This document shows positions 1 to 11,088 of a stretch of DNA of 64,000 nucleotides, piece by piece (position 1 is the stretch's first letter; each line of letters opens with the position of its first letter). Position numbers and translations under genes: made by a program. Source of the DNA: Plumapathes pennacea (lineage: Eukaryota > Cnidaria > Anthozoa > Antipatharia > Myriopathidae). The notes below the pieces were generated by a model. That model was not told the origin of the DNA. It searched no databases and was given only the letters and a program-made list of their open reading frames with translations. The DNA is taken from NCBI GenBank assembly GCA_964036295.1, contig OZ038462.1:24439863-24503862 (forward strand). The letters are read 5' to 3'.

Positions 1-413
1 GTATTATAGATATTAGGTCATTCTAAAACAAAATCCTAATACAACAACAACTTATAATGTTATCATAACAAGGCTAATTGCAGGCTGCGGCTTTTATTGT
101 AAGAATAATAGACGATGGATTACATTTTTATAATCTCCTATCACTCTGTCACCATTAGGAAATTGTTACAGCCGTTTCGGTTTCAAGTTTGGTATGTAGT
201 CTCCTGTCGAGTTTTTGACCGTTTTGGACATTTTTTGTTTCGTTATGCATTGCCTTGCTGAAGAGATGACAAGCAATAGAACCACTAAGCAAAAAACAGC
301 AAACAGGGTTGCATTGTGTGTGTTTGTGTGAGGGGGGCTGGATTGAGTTTCTCTGGAGCCATTTTATCATTAGAGTATTCTGTTCTTTGATGCTGTTTTT
401 TAAAAAAGCATTC
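1..413. other. no gene recognised
   Basis: AT-rich sequence with no coding region I can support. The open frames that overlap it on the minus strand run into the Helitron end that follows and show no domain. Confidence 0.5.
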
Positions 414-536
414 AGTGACTTCGAAGAAATGATTCCGTCAAAACTTCGGTAAAACAAAGGTTGCTCTTGTTGAGCAGTACCAAAGTAATAGTCCAATGCC
501 AGAGCGAGGAGGTATCTGCGATTATCGCATTCCTAG
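414..536 (+). mobile_element. Helitron 3' terminal fragment (copy F)
   Basis: This stretch matches the last ~120 bp of the complete Helitrons at 11598-12905 and 17660-18985. It ends in a 13-bp hairpin (TGCGA, loop TTA, TCGCA), then TTC and CTAG at 533-536, followed by a T. A 3' hairpin a few bases before CTRR and insertion before T are the textbook Helitron 3' end. No 5' end is present, so this is a truncated copy. Confidence 0.75.
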
Positions 537-999
537 TAAAAGCAAAAAACTGATTATAGACACGCCGAAACACATCATGACCAAAATAGCGCCAGCCGGT
601 CCAGTTACACATTCCTGGCATTCAAGCTGTCAAGAATGACAAGTTGTTCCTGTTTACAAATTCCTGCACGGATGCAAGTGCTGTGAAAACTGACACTGCA
701 CAGCTTGCATGATTGATTTGTTATTCCTGTTTACAGATTCCAGTGCATTTAAATCAAGTACAGTCTGTGTTTCTCTGTAGTTGGTGCGGTGCAGTTCCAA
801 GGGTTAAAGGTAAGATGAACTCTTGAAATCTCTTAGCGGGGAGGTTGCTGAAGTTCGGATTCCCAGGTACAGCTTTATTACTAGAAACACGAGGGTGTTA
901 TGATTATGGCAAATTTCGTGATAAACTTTATATACATACGCAAAAAAAAAATATCGCCAAAACATCTTGTCGGAATGATCCTTATACTGACGAAACATT

Positions 1000-2030
1000 T
1001 CGATTTTCGTTCTCTATAGAGGAACACAACATTTCGCTGTTAATTTTTCTACCGCCAAAAACTGTCAAAGCCAGGAATTACAAAAGTTACGACAGCGATA
1101 TATTTACTTCAGACCTCAAAAATATCCCTTGGAATATTATTGAACTTGAGTCAAGCGCGAACGATGCCTGAAATTCCTTTCGGGATATGTTTATGACAGC
1201 AGCCGATACCCACGCTCCAGTTGAAATTCGTCGCGTACGCCTGGATAACACCATCAATAAAGGAGCTAATGAAGCAGTGTGACTACTAGCACAAAAAAGC
1301 CATCAGCACAAACAAAGAGCTTCACTGGAGCAGCTACTAAAGAATACGAAATGCGATCACATTGAAACTTCGGAAAGAAAAGAGCTGCTATTATTCGACA
1401 CAATTATCAGAAAAACAAAGCTCAAAAGAAATGTGGAAAACTCTAAATGAAATCTTGCCAAAAAAGGGAAAGGTGAACACTGGCGCCCCAAATCTTGACG
1501 GCTTAACGGCATCCAATTTCAACAAATTCTTTACAACAATAGCTGATACACTTTGCCACCGCTTTAGATCAAATACTACAATGCCCAAGATCCTAACCCC
1601 GAGAGTAAACAAAGACTTTGCACTACAGAACACTACAGAAAGTTTTGTATTGAAGGAAGTAAAACATCTTAAGTCAAGTAAGGCTACTGGCCTAGATGGT
1701 ATTCCCGCTAGACTCCTGAAAGACGCAGGCCCAGAAATATAGCAAAGCCCATAACATACATCATAAACCTGACGATCGAAACGGGCATGATCCCATCTGA
1801 ATGGAAAACAGCCAGAGTGATACCAATCTACAAGTCCGGCCCAAAATGCGAAGAAAATAACTATCGCCCAATTTCAATGCTTCCTCTTCTATCAAAGATA
1901 ATGGAACGCACTGTACAATTGCAACTAGTATCATTCCTAAAGGAACACAACTTCTTTCCGCATTCAGAGTTTGCCACCGTATTCCCTTTGGCGATTGGAC
2001 ACGAATGTGGATCATTTTATTTTGCTGAGC
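1000..2030 (+). pseudogene. broken non-LTR retrotransposon (endonuclease end, linker and RT fingers)
   Basis: Three consecutive reading-frame pieces resemble one LINE polyprotein. About 1000-1170 looks like the end of an AP-endonuclease and the linker (KARNYKSYD, then IPWNIIE). 1362-1742 has the RT motif 1 region (SSKATGLDGIPARLLKDA). 1787-2000 continues in another frame with RT motif 2 (WKTARVIPIYK, NYRPISMLPLLSKIMER). The joins need frameshifts, and a TAG at about 1740 interrupts the frame. The palm motif (Y/F-x-DD) is absent because the copy is cut before it. It is a dead copy of a CR1/Jockey-like LINE; the exact clade is not resolved by eye. Confidence 0.75.
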
Positions 2031-2939
2031 TATGAAGCTCAACAATACGAGTTTCTGACCTTGTCTATAGTAGGTGATCAGAGTAGAATGCTACAATAAG
2101 CATCGTCATATGTACTGTTGTCCAACTATATATATATACAGCCGTTTGCAGAAATTTTGAGCCCCCAATATATATCAGTATATACAAATATCGAGTGCAT
2201 TGTGGGAAGGATGATGGCTCTAAAATGCACACAAAACCGCACCAATTATAACATTTTGTCACCAAAACGATACATAAATTCAAACTGTGATGAACCTTCG
2301 TCTCCCCACTTTTAAGGGCTTAAAAGCCCTAATTAAACAGGCTTCAAACTCGACCCGCAACTTTACAAAAAGAAGAATTTGCCCGTGGGTAACCAAGCGG
2401 TACTCCCAACTCAAATCAATTCTCGCTAGAAAACCAAAAATCATTTTTAAAACGATTATGCAGAAATGAAGAGGCGCACTTCAAGGGGGAAACAGACGAG
2501 GAGCATTCGTATTATCATAGCTCGTGCAAGTGTCCACATACTGTAGCAAAGTAACTGATAACAGCTTGTTTACTTCTGTATTTATATTCCCTGCCGAATC
2601 AAAGTGCCCGTTGCTTTGGATGTTCCCAAGCACCCTAACCCCATTTCTTATCTTCGAGAGAATGTAGACAAATGTTGTGACCGTTTGACAGTGGCCTAAA
2701 GGAAACAGACAAATAAACAGTTTCCTAGTGTATAAGTCACTGCAATTAAATTTTAATAGCGAAAACGGAAAACTAGGACAATAGGCGTTAGTTATGTTGC
2801 CTCTGATTGGACCAAGTAAAAGTATAAAGCACGCAAACCCCCAAACAACAACGTAAAACAAGACTTAAGACATTGATGCTGGTTGCTTGAAGTTTCGGTA
2901 AGTAACTTAAGGGTCAGGATTAACAAACTTGCGATGGTA
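2031..2939. other. no gene recognised
   Basis: Short open frames on both strands show no domain. An AT microsatellite lies at about 2140-2152. I see nothing else I can support. Confidence 0.4.
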
Positions 2940-3422
2940 CAGTACTGTGCAAAAGTTATGAGAGCGAAATTCGCGAAATTTCGTCGAAATATCGCCAAAA
3001 TTTTGCATTGTTCGAGCGAAATTTCGCATCGCCCGTGTAAAAATTTGACGAAATTTCGCAAGGCCTGCGTAAAATGAAATTTTGCTTCGCTTGTGCGAAA
3101 CCCTATCGCGGGAAACTCTATTGAAGAAAGAAAGATTCATAGTATCGAAGAAAGATACTGTTGCAAAAAGAAAAATGAAAGATACCTAGTATAGATTAGA
3201 AACTTCTCTCTACTTTTGCCTAGGGTTTGTTTTACATGTTCTGGTAACACCGCGTTCACAGAGAACTTGAATTCGCTTGCGTGTGTAGTCTGATACCTTC
3301 GCGGCATTATCGCTTACGGAGAAATGACACTGCGCGAGCTATATGCGAAAAGTCGTTCTATATGTAAACAACGGTTGCGGAGGCTTTTCGTCGATCGCTC
3401 TCATAACTTTTGCACAGTACTG
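2940..3422. mobile_element. Tc1/mariner-type MITE with TA target duplication
   Basis: The ends are perfect inverted repeats of about 29 bp beginning CAGTACTGTGCAAAAGTT and are flanked by TA on both sides (2938-2939 and 3423-3424). The CAGTACTG terminus and TA duplication are those of Tc1/mariner elements. The interior has no transposase; it holds a local repeat of the type GCGAAATTTCG read in both directions. The perfect ends suggest a fairly recent insertion. Confidence 0.8.
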
Positions 3423-3470
3423 TACATATCTGTAACTGCCATGCGAAAACGAGGAAGCGCGCCAGCTTTA

Positions 3471-3762
3471 GGCCCTGTTTACATGGAGGTAGGGTAACCC
3501 TCTAAGGAGGGACACCCTCCGAGAAGGGTCAAAAGATAGCCCCCCTTTACATGCCAAGCGTTATCCCTCCTTCGAGTGCTTACGTGGGCCAAAAGTTGTC
3601 CCTACTGGGAGGGTAACCCTAGCAAGAAGATAGGGTAATCCTCTTCCTAGGGTGACCCTACCGATCATGTAAACGGAACAAGGAATTTCAATAGAGAAGG
3701 GTGACCCTTCTAGGAGGGTGTCCCTCCTGGGAGGGTTACCCTCCTTCCATGTAAACAGGGCC
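3471..3762. mobile_element. 292-bp foldback MITE
   Basis: Inverted repeats of roughly 50 bp begin GGCCCTGTTTACATGGA on each end, with TA next to both ends. The interior is made of repeated GGAGGGT/ACCCTCC words in both orientations, so the whole element can fold into a long hairpin. It has no coding capacity. Confidence 0.75.
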
Positions 3763-4066
3763 TAATTTGCCAACACCAGCTAACAGTAATACGTACTTGT
3801 AACTTGAAATCCTTGCTTTACAATTGGAAAGAGCTTGTTATTTTAACACACGAAAGCCCTTTAACAGAAATTCGATGCCGTTTGCGTGACTTTTAAATGT
3901 CCCGCAAAATGTTGGTGGTAAATTAATCAACATTCGCTTTAGCAAGTGTTACCGTGAAATGGTTTGAATTTCTCGACTTTAAAACCTTTGCTGTTGAATT
4001 GGTTCATGAAGTGCGGTTTTATTTGAAATCGTACAGTCGTGTCTTGCAGATCCGCCAAAGAACATC
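3763..4066. repeat. left arm of a ~300-bp inverted repeat pair
   Basis: The sequence starting TAATTTGCCAACACCAGC is matched, on the opposite strand, by 8172-8457. Blocks shared include CAGTAATACGTACTTG, CACGAAAGCCCTTTAACAG, ACATTCGCTTTAGCAA and AGTCGTGT..GCAGATCCGC. By eye the match is about 75-80 percent. Confidence 0.7.
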
Positions 4067-5936
4067 TCAGCAAGCAAAACAAACCGGCCTGTGACCGAGT
4101 TCTAAAATAAACGTCATCAGCAGTTCTATTTTATTTCCATATCAGTGCTGTCGGAAACAATTCAGCCGGTGATCTGTTGCTTAGCCGCAGAAACCTTTCA
4201 CCCAGCCAGATAAGCCAGAGGATGCCGTCTACTAAACTTTAGGATCTACTGAACCGTTTCTGTATGCCAGCAACAAAACATAAGGGCATATCTGGATTTT
4301 AGAAAAAGGTTAGAGGGAGAGGCACTAGCATCATAAATTTGATACGGAGAGGCTCCGCCGAGACTTTCAACCCCTTACCATCCTGGGTCGAAATAGTGAC
4401 CCTTTTCCATACTTATAAACATTCCCCCCCCCCCCCAACCTTTCATACCTTTGAACAGGAAGAAGCGCAGAAAAACTGCAAGCGACAACTCAGCAACACG
4501 ATATTTACGAATACTTCAGTGGAGGCATGATTTTTAGAAACTCTAGAAGATGCCAATACGATTTTTCTTTGTCCAGACATTCTTACCGACCCTTTGAAGT
4601 ACCAAATTTAGTTATGACCTGAGGCTTGATTAAAAAGAACCCGCCCATTCGGGCATGAGCCTCCCCATCCCGTACAGTCCATCAAATACGAAGTGCCCCC
4701 ACCCCCCGAAGCTTACAAGCCTCTAAACAGACTTTAAGATATTACAGAACTGAATGTCTGGTTGGACGCGCACATGTGCACGTGCACGTTGCATGTTCTC
4801 GAGTTGTCTCTTTCACTGCTACAGTCAGTCAGTACTCACACTGGAATGGATTGCTCAATTATGAGCATTGAACCAACATCGTGTATTACAGATCAGCCTT
4901 AGGATTTTTTTTTAAGTTGAGACTAAAGCAAACACTGGCTGAAGGAACACGTCAGCTGCACTCGCTCACTACACTCACTCTCCTAAAATGTCCACTGCAA
5001 ATGCCTGTCGAAGATCAGATTGAAGTGCTTCAAATACTTCAAAAAATTCACCGAGAATGATTAGCCAGAGATGCACTAATTATTTCACGGAAGAAGTCGA
5101 ACATATTAAGTGAGTAAGCATAAACGTGATAAAACTATTGCATGAATACTTGTCAAAAAGGAGACAATAGGGCCGTTCAAACGAGAGAAAACAAGACAGG
5201 CCCGTGGCCAGTGCGCTTGTGACGTCATTAGTACAATGAATAGAGACACGAGGGGTCCCGGGAGAGGAACTTTTGTCGTGCGTTTATATGCAAAAGATAT
5301 TATAGCCGAGTCAGTTTTTGCACATGACGGATCCAAGAGCTCCCTTTATTTTTCTTGCCCTCTTTTCTTCTAATTTCGGTCAAACAGATATTCACGAAAA
5401 AGTGTATTATAATAATTGAGAGAAAACAATTATCGAAGGCCCCGTAGGAATATTCTTCGTTTGCAACAACCCAGTTTTCATTGCTTTCCGATGCACGTGA
5501 CAGTACTTGTGTGACGCTTGCTATACAACCTGGCAACCTTGTTGAGTGAATTTTCAAGCTGACATGTTTTGTGGAGGAACTGTGTTGTCATTTTGTAATG
5601 GGATTGACTGGGGAATACCCGACATCTTAAGTAGCTGTAAGACAGCGTAATAGCCTTATCTCATCTTCCCAGCGTGTGCATCATGTTCAAGTAGCTGTAA
5701 TTGAAAGCTTTCAGACTTATCTCTGTAGCACATTAAAGCATGACACTTCCCATGATGAAATTACTTCGTATGAAAAAGCCATCTCAGACGTTACTCATCC
5801 TACATGTACAAGTCTGATTACTAATATGTTCAAGACTGCTATGCATTAAGCTTTAACGCAAAATTCTGGGTCGATACAAAATTAATCTCTATCGGAAGCT
5901 GCAGACGTTTGAATACCGTGACAACAAAGGCGTGCA
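4067..5936. other. no gene recognised; low-complexity patches
   Basis: Contains a C-run near 4424 and C-rich patches near 4690. No open frame here shows a domain or convincing codon structure. Confidence 0.4.
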
Positions 5937-6341
5937 TCACGGGCTTGTGGAGCGAACATTACGGCTCGGATAGTCGGATATCAACCTTGAGCTTTTGAAG
6001 ACTTCGAGGTATTCAGTGACAAATATTCTCGATGTAATCGCCTGCCGGTCTTTCCTGCTTTTGTTAAAGCGGCGTGAGTGAAAGCTAATTAGCTGATGAT
6101 TCGGGATTCCCCGTTCTATGATATTATGCTCGTGACATTTCATTGACAGATCTTGTATCTTAATCTCGCGTGATATTTGCCTCAAACCTATTAGTAATTC
6201 AATATCCTCAGACAATAAACAAAGAACCTTTACTGCACGCAAAACGAAGTTAAACGCCGACTGTTCGTATACGCCGCGCGTTACACAAAGCCGCAGAGTT
6301 TCCGACAAAGGGAGACGCTCTGCCCGCAGGGAAAAGTTCAA
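5937..6341 (-). pseudogene. degenerate relative of the downstream-numbered gene at 6835-7377
   Basis: The minus-strand frame contains RRFNKSRKDRQAITS followed by EYLEVFKSSRLI. This lines up with LSRILNKSRKSRRLIQEY and KNVPKSSKAHGY in the open frame at 6835-7377, and the DNA around it is visibly similar. The corresponding signal-peptide part is missing. It is most simply a decayed tandem duplicate. The function of the family is unknown. Confidence 0.35.
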
Positions 6342-6834
6342 GTTCCATCAAGTTTCGACTCGTCTTCTACTACTTATTCGATGTTCTTTCACACAAATAT
6401 TGCTCAGAACACAGATACATTGGTTGAAGCGGTATCTATAATCGAGCATTTGCAAAACACAACCCTTCGTACTTTACGGGGGTCCCGCTGGTAACACATC
6501 AAGCATTTGTGTACGGCTATTTTCAAGTCTTCCGACGCTTAAAAACAATGCAAGCCAAACTCGCTCTTAAAGTATGGCTTCCGTGCATCCAGAAAGCCAA
6601 ACGATGATCGTTTTGTTTGGATCAACAACTGAAGGACCGGAATTTTTTTCTATATCCCTTGACAGAGAAAACCCATTGTACTTGGTTCTGTGATTTTGAT
6701 CTCTGAGTACGTCTGATCTTGCAATGCCTGTTTTTTAACACATTTTAAAATACAAACGTATCTTAGCACCTCGGTTACTTTTGGCAATCTTCTTTTTGAG
6801 CTTCTAGCTTTCTCGCAGCGATGGTTTATTGATC

Positions 6835-7377
6835 CTAATTTTCTCTTTCCATTTCCATCTGTGGCTTTTTATTGTTTACATGTTGTTTACATGCACGTTC
6901 TCGGAACGCATTAGCATTGTGAAGTACGTAAGCTCGGGTATAACCATGGGCTTTTGACGACTTTGGGACATTCTTTGAAATGTATTCTTGTATTAGTCGC
7001 CTGCTTTTTCTACTCTTGTTCAAAATGCGTGAAAGGTTATTCAAGGGTACGTGGCTTGGCTCACGACTTCGTCTTGGAGGACTTCGGTTTTCTTTCACAT
7101 AAACATTTGTGGGAATACAATAAAACTGAGCGAAGCGAGATCTACCAACGGTCACTTTTTCCTCAGCCATTTCCCAATTTTCAAATAACAACGCCATCTG
7201 TTCCACTGATTGTTTGACCTTCATGGCACCGAGCCAAAATGTCGCAACAACAACATAAATGCACAGCAGAGTGAAATTTTGATCCCAAACAAAAGTCAGA
7301 TTTTCTGACGCTTTACTTGTATCAGCAAGAATAATACAAAGTAAAAGAATACAAAGTACCTTCAAGTTCACCCTCAT
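6835..7377 (-). CDS. hypothetical secreted or membrane protein
   Basis: An uninterrupted 180-codon frame. I start it at the ATG at 7377 because that gives a classic signal peptide (MRVNLKVLCILLLCIILA, then DTSKASE); the open frame runs slightly further upstream. A second hydrophobic stretch follows at about residues 38-55 (LLCIYVVVATFWLG). The rest is basic and Ser/Arg-rich (ENRSPPRRSREPS, NKSRKSRRLIQEY). I do not recognise a family. A degenerate copy lies at 5937-6341, and another open frame with an FWLG motif sits 38 bp upstream on the same strand, suggesting a small tandem family. It may be a partial exon or a chance open frame. Confidence 0.35.
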   Translation of the reverse strand: MRVNLKVLCILLLCIILADTSKASENLTFVWDQNFTLLCIYVVVATFWLGAMKVKQSVEQMALLFENWEMAEEKVTVGRSRFAQFYCIPTNVYVKENRSPPRRSREPSHVPLNNLSRILNKSRKSRRLIQEYISKNVPKSSKAHGYTRAYVLHNANAFRERACKQHVNNKKPQMEMEREN

Positions 7378-7414
7378 ACTAAACAGTTCCATATAATCCG
7401 CTATCAAGCGCTTG

Positions 7415-7702
7415 TCAAGAATCGCCGTCTTTACACAGGTTCTCGTCTTTGTATGTCGAGCGGCTTCGTTCAGCTTGTTCCTTCAAGTTCTCAAGGTTCT
7501 GGATGTCAGATTCTTCGTACATTTCTGTACAGTTGTGCATAGTTATGCAGTTCATTGATAAGTTCATTGCATTTGCTTTCATGGCTTTCAATATGGCTTT
7601 TGAGGCTGAACGGACCGACCCAAGCCAAAACCGCTCAATGAAATTTAGTATGGGTCTACCGCAGCCGGCGTATGCGTTTGTAAGTAAGATGAGCGGTCCA
7701 TA
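7415..7702 (-). CDS. hypothetical exon or small protein next to the secreted-protein candidate
   Basis: A minus-strand frame ends at a TGA at 7417-7415. Read upstream it gives a hydrophobic part (LILLTNAYAG), then NFIERFWLGSVRSASKAI, an Ala/Met/Asn-rich helix, and an acidic/basic tail ending KDGDS. The first in-frame ATG is at 7582; the true start or splice acceptor is not clear. The FWLG motif after a hydrophobic segment is shared with the neighbour at 6835-7377, which hints at paralogy. No known domain. Confidence 0.25.
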   Translation of the reverse strand, partial: YGPLILLTNAYAGCGRPILNFIERFWLGSVRSASKAILKAMKANAMNLSMNCITMHNCTEMYEESDIQNLENLKEQAERSRSTYKDENLCKDGDS

Positions 7703-7855
7703 AAATAATCCACAGAGCCAACTAAGGCAAGCAACTTGCTGTCTTCAAAATGGCGAAACTGCTCGCCCGCCAAGTCACTTGATCACAACGTCATCACAAA
7801 TCACATGATAATATGAGCCAATCACCGCATGCAGATTTCTAACCCAGAAAAATAA

Positions 7856-8171
7856 AAAAAATAAAAAAATCGTTGCATTTTAAAGCTTGTGACGTCACAA
7901 GCAATAAGCCGCGGCTTACATAAGACGTGCAGACCCATTCATACGAGTACGGCTTTCACAAGACGCGAACTGCTCGTATAAATGATTTACGGTTTCACGA
8001 CTAAGGTATAAGCCGAGGCTTAGATAAGAACAGCTCAAAATCCCTAGGCCAGGATACTGCTGCGCCTTGTGTTAGCCGTGAACGTGTGGGATTGCGTGCC
8101 ATTTATAGCACGTGCAAGTCTTATGTGAGCCGCGGCGTGTTTTCTCTCGTATAAAAGGCCCTAATATGTAG
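7856..8171. repeat. region with repeated AAGCCGCGGCTTA-type words
   Basis: AATAAGCCGCGGCTTACATA, ATAAGCCGAGGCTTAGATA and TATGTGAGCCGCGGC recur at spacings of about 100-130 bp and are partly self-complementary. This looks like the inside of a small foldback element, but I could not find clean ends. Confidence 0.35.
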
Positions 8172-8457
8172 CGGATCAGCAAACACGACTATACGATTTC
8201 ACATGAAGTCGACGATCATAATTTAATTTAATAGCGAAGGTTTAAACAGTGATCAAACCCCCATCAAACATTTTACGGTAACAGCACTGAATTGCTAAAG
8301 CGAATGTCGATTTACTACCACCACTTGGTCACGAAAACATCAAATTTCTGTTAAAGGGCTTTCGTGTGTTGATATAATAAGCTCTTTTCAATGGGAAAGT
8401 AAGGATTTCGGTTTGCAAGTACGTATTACTGTTAGCTGGTGTTGGCAAATTAGATGT
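8172..8457. repeat. right arm of the ~300-bp inverted repeat pair
   Basis: Reverse complement of the arm at 3763-4066, from the GCGGATCAGCAAACACGACT block to GGTGTTGGCAAATTA. Unlike the left arm, no MITE abuts its outer end. Confidence 0.7.
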
Positions 8458-9411
8458 TATGTTGACCACGGTAAGTGGATTATTGTGTATAACTCACTGA
8501 AATCTATCTGGAAAGTCGTGCTGTAGCTTTTGATTTAACTCCACCCAGTCACTCTTATGGCTTGTAGTAGAAATACTTGGTAATACACACCTGCTGTTAC
8601 TGCAGTGGCACTGTTGAAACTTTCTGTATTAAGAATTTCTTGAATTCCGGAAAATGTAATCTGATCCGTGCCCGCGTCGGTTCTTATCAGTGCTCATTAT
8701 TCATCACAACATCGCCATTTTCTACGAAAATGACACTCTAAGTCACACAATGGAAAAGAATATAGCAAATCGAGTTTTAAATTGTCAAGCGTTTGATAAT
8801 TTTCTCATCTGTGTACCTGCTTAATGCTTCGTTTTAGCCGAAGCCATTTCCCGCATCCAGTACCGATTGTGTCAAACTACCCTCACTGTTTATGTTTCTC
8901 AACGCGAGGCTTTTTGCGGGCCGCAGAAAACCTTTTGAGACAAGAAATTGAAATGTTTATTAGTTCAGTTGACGTTGGGTTTTTGCTCAAACGACAGGTA
9001 CCAAATGTTCCTGGTGAAATTAAAATTGGCCAAAATTTGACCTACCGCTCGGAGGTTTTACCTTGGTCTTTTTGAAAAATCGAAACACTACCACAGGTTC
9101 AAGTTTCCATAGTTATTTTAGGTGCTTTAGGAAGAAGAAGAAGAGGTACTTTGAATTACTGACAAGTTGCAATGGCCAGATTGTTTACCGTTTTATTACA
9201 CGAGCTTGTTAAATATGCACCATTTTCTTGTCGGTTCGAGGGATCGAGAGGGCATATTAGACTTTCCGCGATTTTGTCAAAACGAAAAGGCAGTTGAACT
9301 TTTGAATATTATTTTCGAAGACAGTTCACCAAAGAGGTTCTTTGGGTAAAATAAAATGAATTTCGAAATTTGGCATTTGGCGCCCGATTCTCGATATTTA
9401 CAGAGAGCCGC
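8458..9411. other. no gene recognised
   Basis: Two short plus-strand open frames (8824-9075 and 9167-9349) have no recognisable domain or splice context. The 3' end of the Helitron that follows is lost in this stretch: similarity to the other copies stops at about 9412. Confidence 0.4.
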
Positions 9412-9636
9412 TCTTAAATTTTGAAGTTTGTCGGCCGCCGCAGTACGGGAAAAAAAGGAACACTGATTTTCCAATTTTGAATCTATAGGCAGCACAATTA
9501 AATAGGCTTCCTGTGCGATTTTTTTAAATTTGGACTGCATGCACCAGACTCAGGCATGCATATTTAATGAACTCGAATTTTTTTGTGTGAACCCGCTCAA
9601 AACAGCATGATTTCTCCCAAAATCAAAGCAAAACTT

Positions 9637-10460
9637 AACATAGATAAAGATCTCTCATGGAAATATCATATCAAAAAAGTAACTACAAAAATATCAAAGC
9701 TAACTGGGATAATGGCAAAAGCAAGACAGTATCTTGTATCTTTCTCTCAAAACACTGCAAACATTGTATAACACTATGATTTATCCTTACTTGACTTACT
9801 GTAATGTAGTGTGGGCAAGTACAAATCGATCAAGGCTTTAGGAAATACACAAAGTACAAAGGAAACTGATCAGAATCATGACATTTTCAAAATATTTACA
9901 AGAATCAAGACCCTTACTTTTAAGACTCCTTAATATATATAAACTTAACACTTATCTTATGGCATTATTCATGCATTCCTCCTTTTGTGGATATTTACCA
10001 GACACCTTTAAAGATTATTTTATACAAAATAAAAGTATCCATGTATACAATACTAGATCTGCAAATAATCTACGCATAGATTATAAGAGAACAAATTATG
10101 GGAAATTCTCATTAAAGTACCATGGCGCTGTTGTATCTAACAGCTTGCCGACAGAATTGAAGGAAATCAAGTCAAAGAATACGTTTAAGGGAAAGTTGAA
10201 AGAATATGTTTTACATATAGGAATAAGGACTTCTCAGGGAAACATAACTGTATAAGATAGAACTTCATAGCTGTATTACAAGATAGCCACCATGGAGAAA
10301 TAGGTTAATTTGCATCACTTTATTTTGTAATTAGGAAGGGGATCTCAGAAAAGCTCAACTGCGCTTGCAGAGATCTCCTGCCACCAAGTACTGATACTGA
10401 TTAAATTAAGATGTAAATAACCTGTAAAAGCGTGGCGAACAAAAGAATTGAATTGAATTG
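9637..10460 (+). mobile_element. 5'-truncated non-LTR retrotransposon nested in Helitron A
   Basis: The target duplication AAACTT is present at 9631-9636 and 10461-10466, and the join of the flanks restores the uninterrupted Helitron sequence seen at 26225-26260. The insert holds the C-terminal part of a LINE RT protein (NIDKDLSWKYHIKKVTTKIS; then YNTRSANNLR, SLPTELKEIKSKNTFK) broken by frameshifts, then a 3' UTR and a tail of (AATTG)n repeats. A 5' truncation and a short microsatellite tail are typical of CR1/L2-like elements. Confidence 0.85.
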
Positions 10461-10608
10461 AAACTTGAACGGTTTGCTTCAAATTATACACGAGCTTCAG
10501 ACCTAGTCATACTTCAAAGGGCTTGTGAACGATTCTCGCTGCAATCAAGCGTCTCTGATTACAGCATTTGTTACAGTTATAGTCTTGAAAGAAAAAAAAA
10601 AGACTCAA

Positions 10609-11088
10609 TCATTCAAGACTCCAAGTTCCGATTGCTCTGAGCGAATACGGTAGCCGAAACTGGCGACATAAACGTATTAAAACAATATTTCGAGGGAAAA
10701 TGATCAGCATACAGATTTTAATACATTCTTGAAGTGATCGAGTTACACAAGATACGAGATAGGATATATTTGTCACGGTGATTGTTCGATTTCCACTGAC
10801 TGACCTTTGTTGCTTGTCCTTTCTGAATAAGTATCCGAGTTTAACACAAAACGGCGTCTGAAGCTCCCGACTTGCTTTCAAGCGCTGTTCCCTTTGTGGA
10901 GCCGTTTCTTCGGCACGCTTCCGTTCATGATGCTGTCGGTTATAACATGTTCGTCGTCTTTTCTCTAGACGTATTTGGCGCTGTTCGACCGTTTCACGAT
11001 TTCGCTTTGCCCATGCCTGTTCCCTTCTATTTTGAAGACGAGCTTCGCGAGACCGTTCTTTTTCAGGTTTTCCAGTTTTCAAATTCAT
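10609..11088 (-). CDS. STPR-like N-terminal fragment of a Helitron protein
   Basis: Starts at the ATG at 11088 (MNLKTGKPEKERSREARLQ). It is dominated by Arg/Glu/Gln with two to three degenerate units of the type RxxxRxxETxEQRQxRLExRR, ending QREQRLKASREL. This resembles the STPR (score-and-three peptide) repeats often found at the N-terminus of Helitron Rep/helicase proteins. It is probably DNA-binding. After about residue 90 (KDKQQRSVSGN) the frame runs into sequence that is non-coding in the other copies, so the real protein has been cut by an internal deletion. No Rep or helicase motif follows. Confidence 0.45.
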   Translation of the reverse strand: MNLKTGKPEKERSREARLQNRREQAWAKRNRETVEQRQIRLEKRRRTCYNRQHHERKRAEETAPQREQRLKASRELQTPFCVKLGYLFRKDKQQRSVSGNRTITVTNISYLVSCVTRSLQECIKICMLIIFPRNIVLIRLCRQFRLPYSLRAIGTWSLE

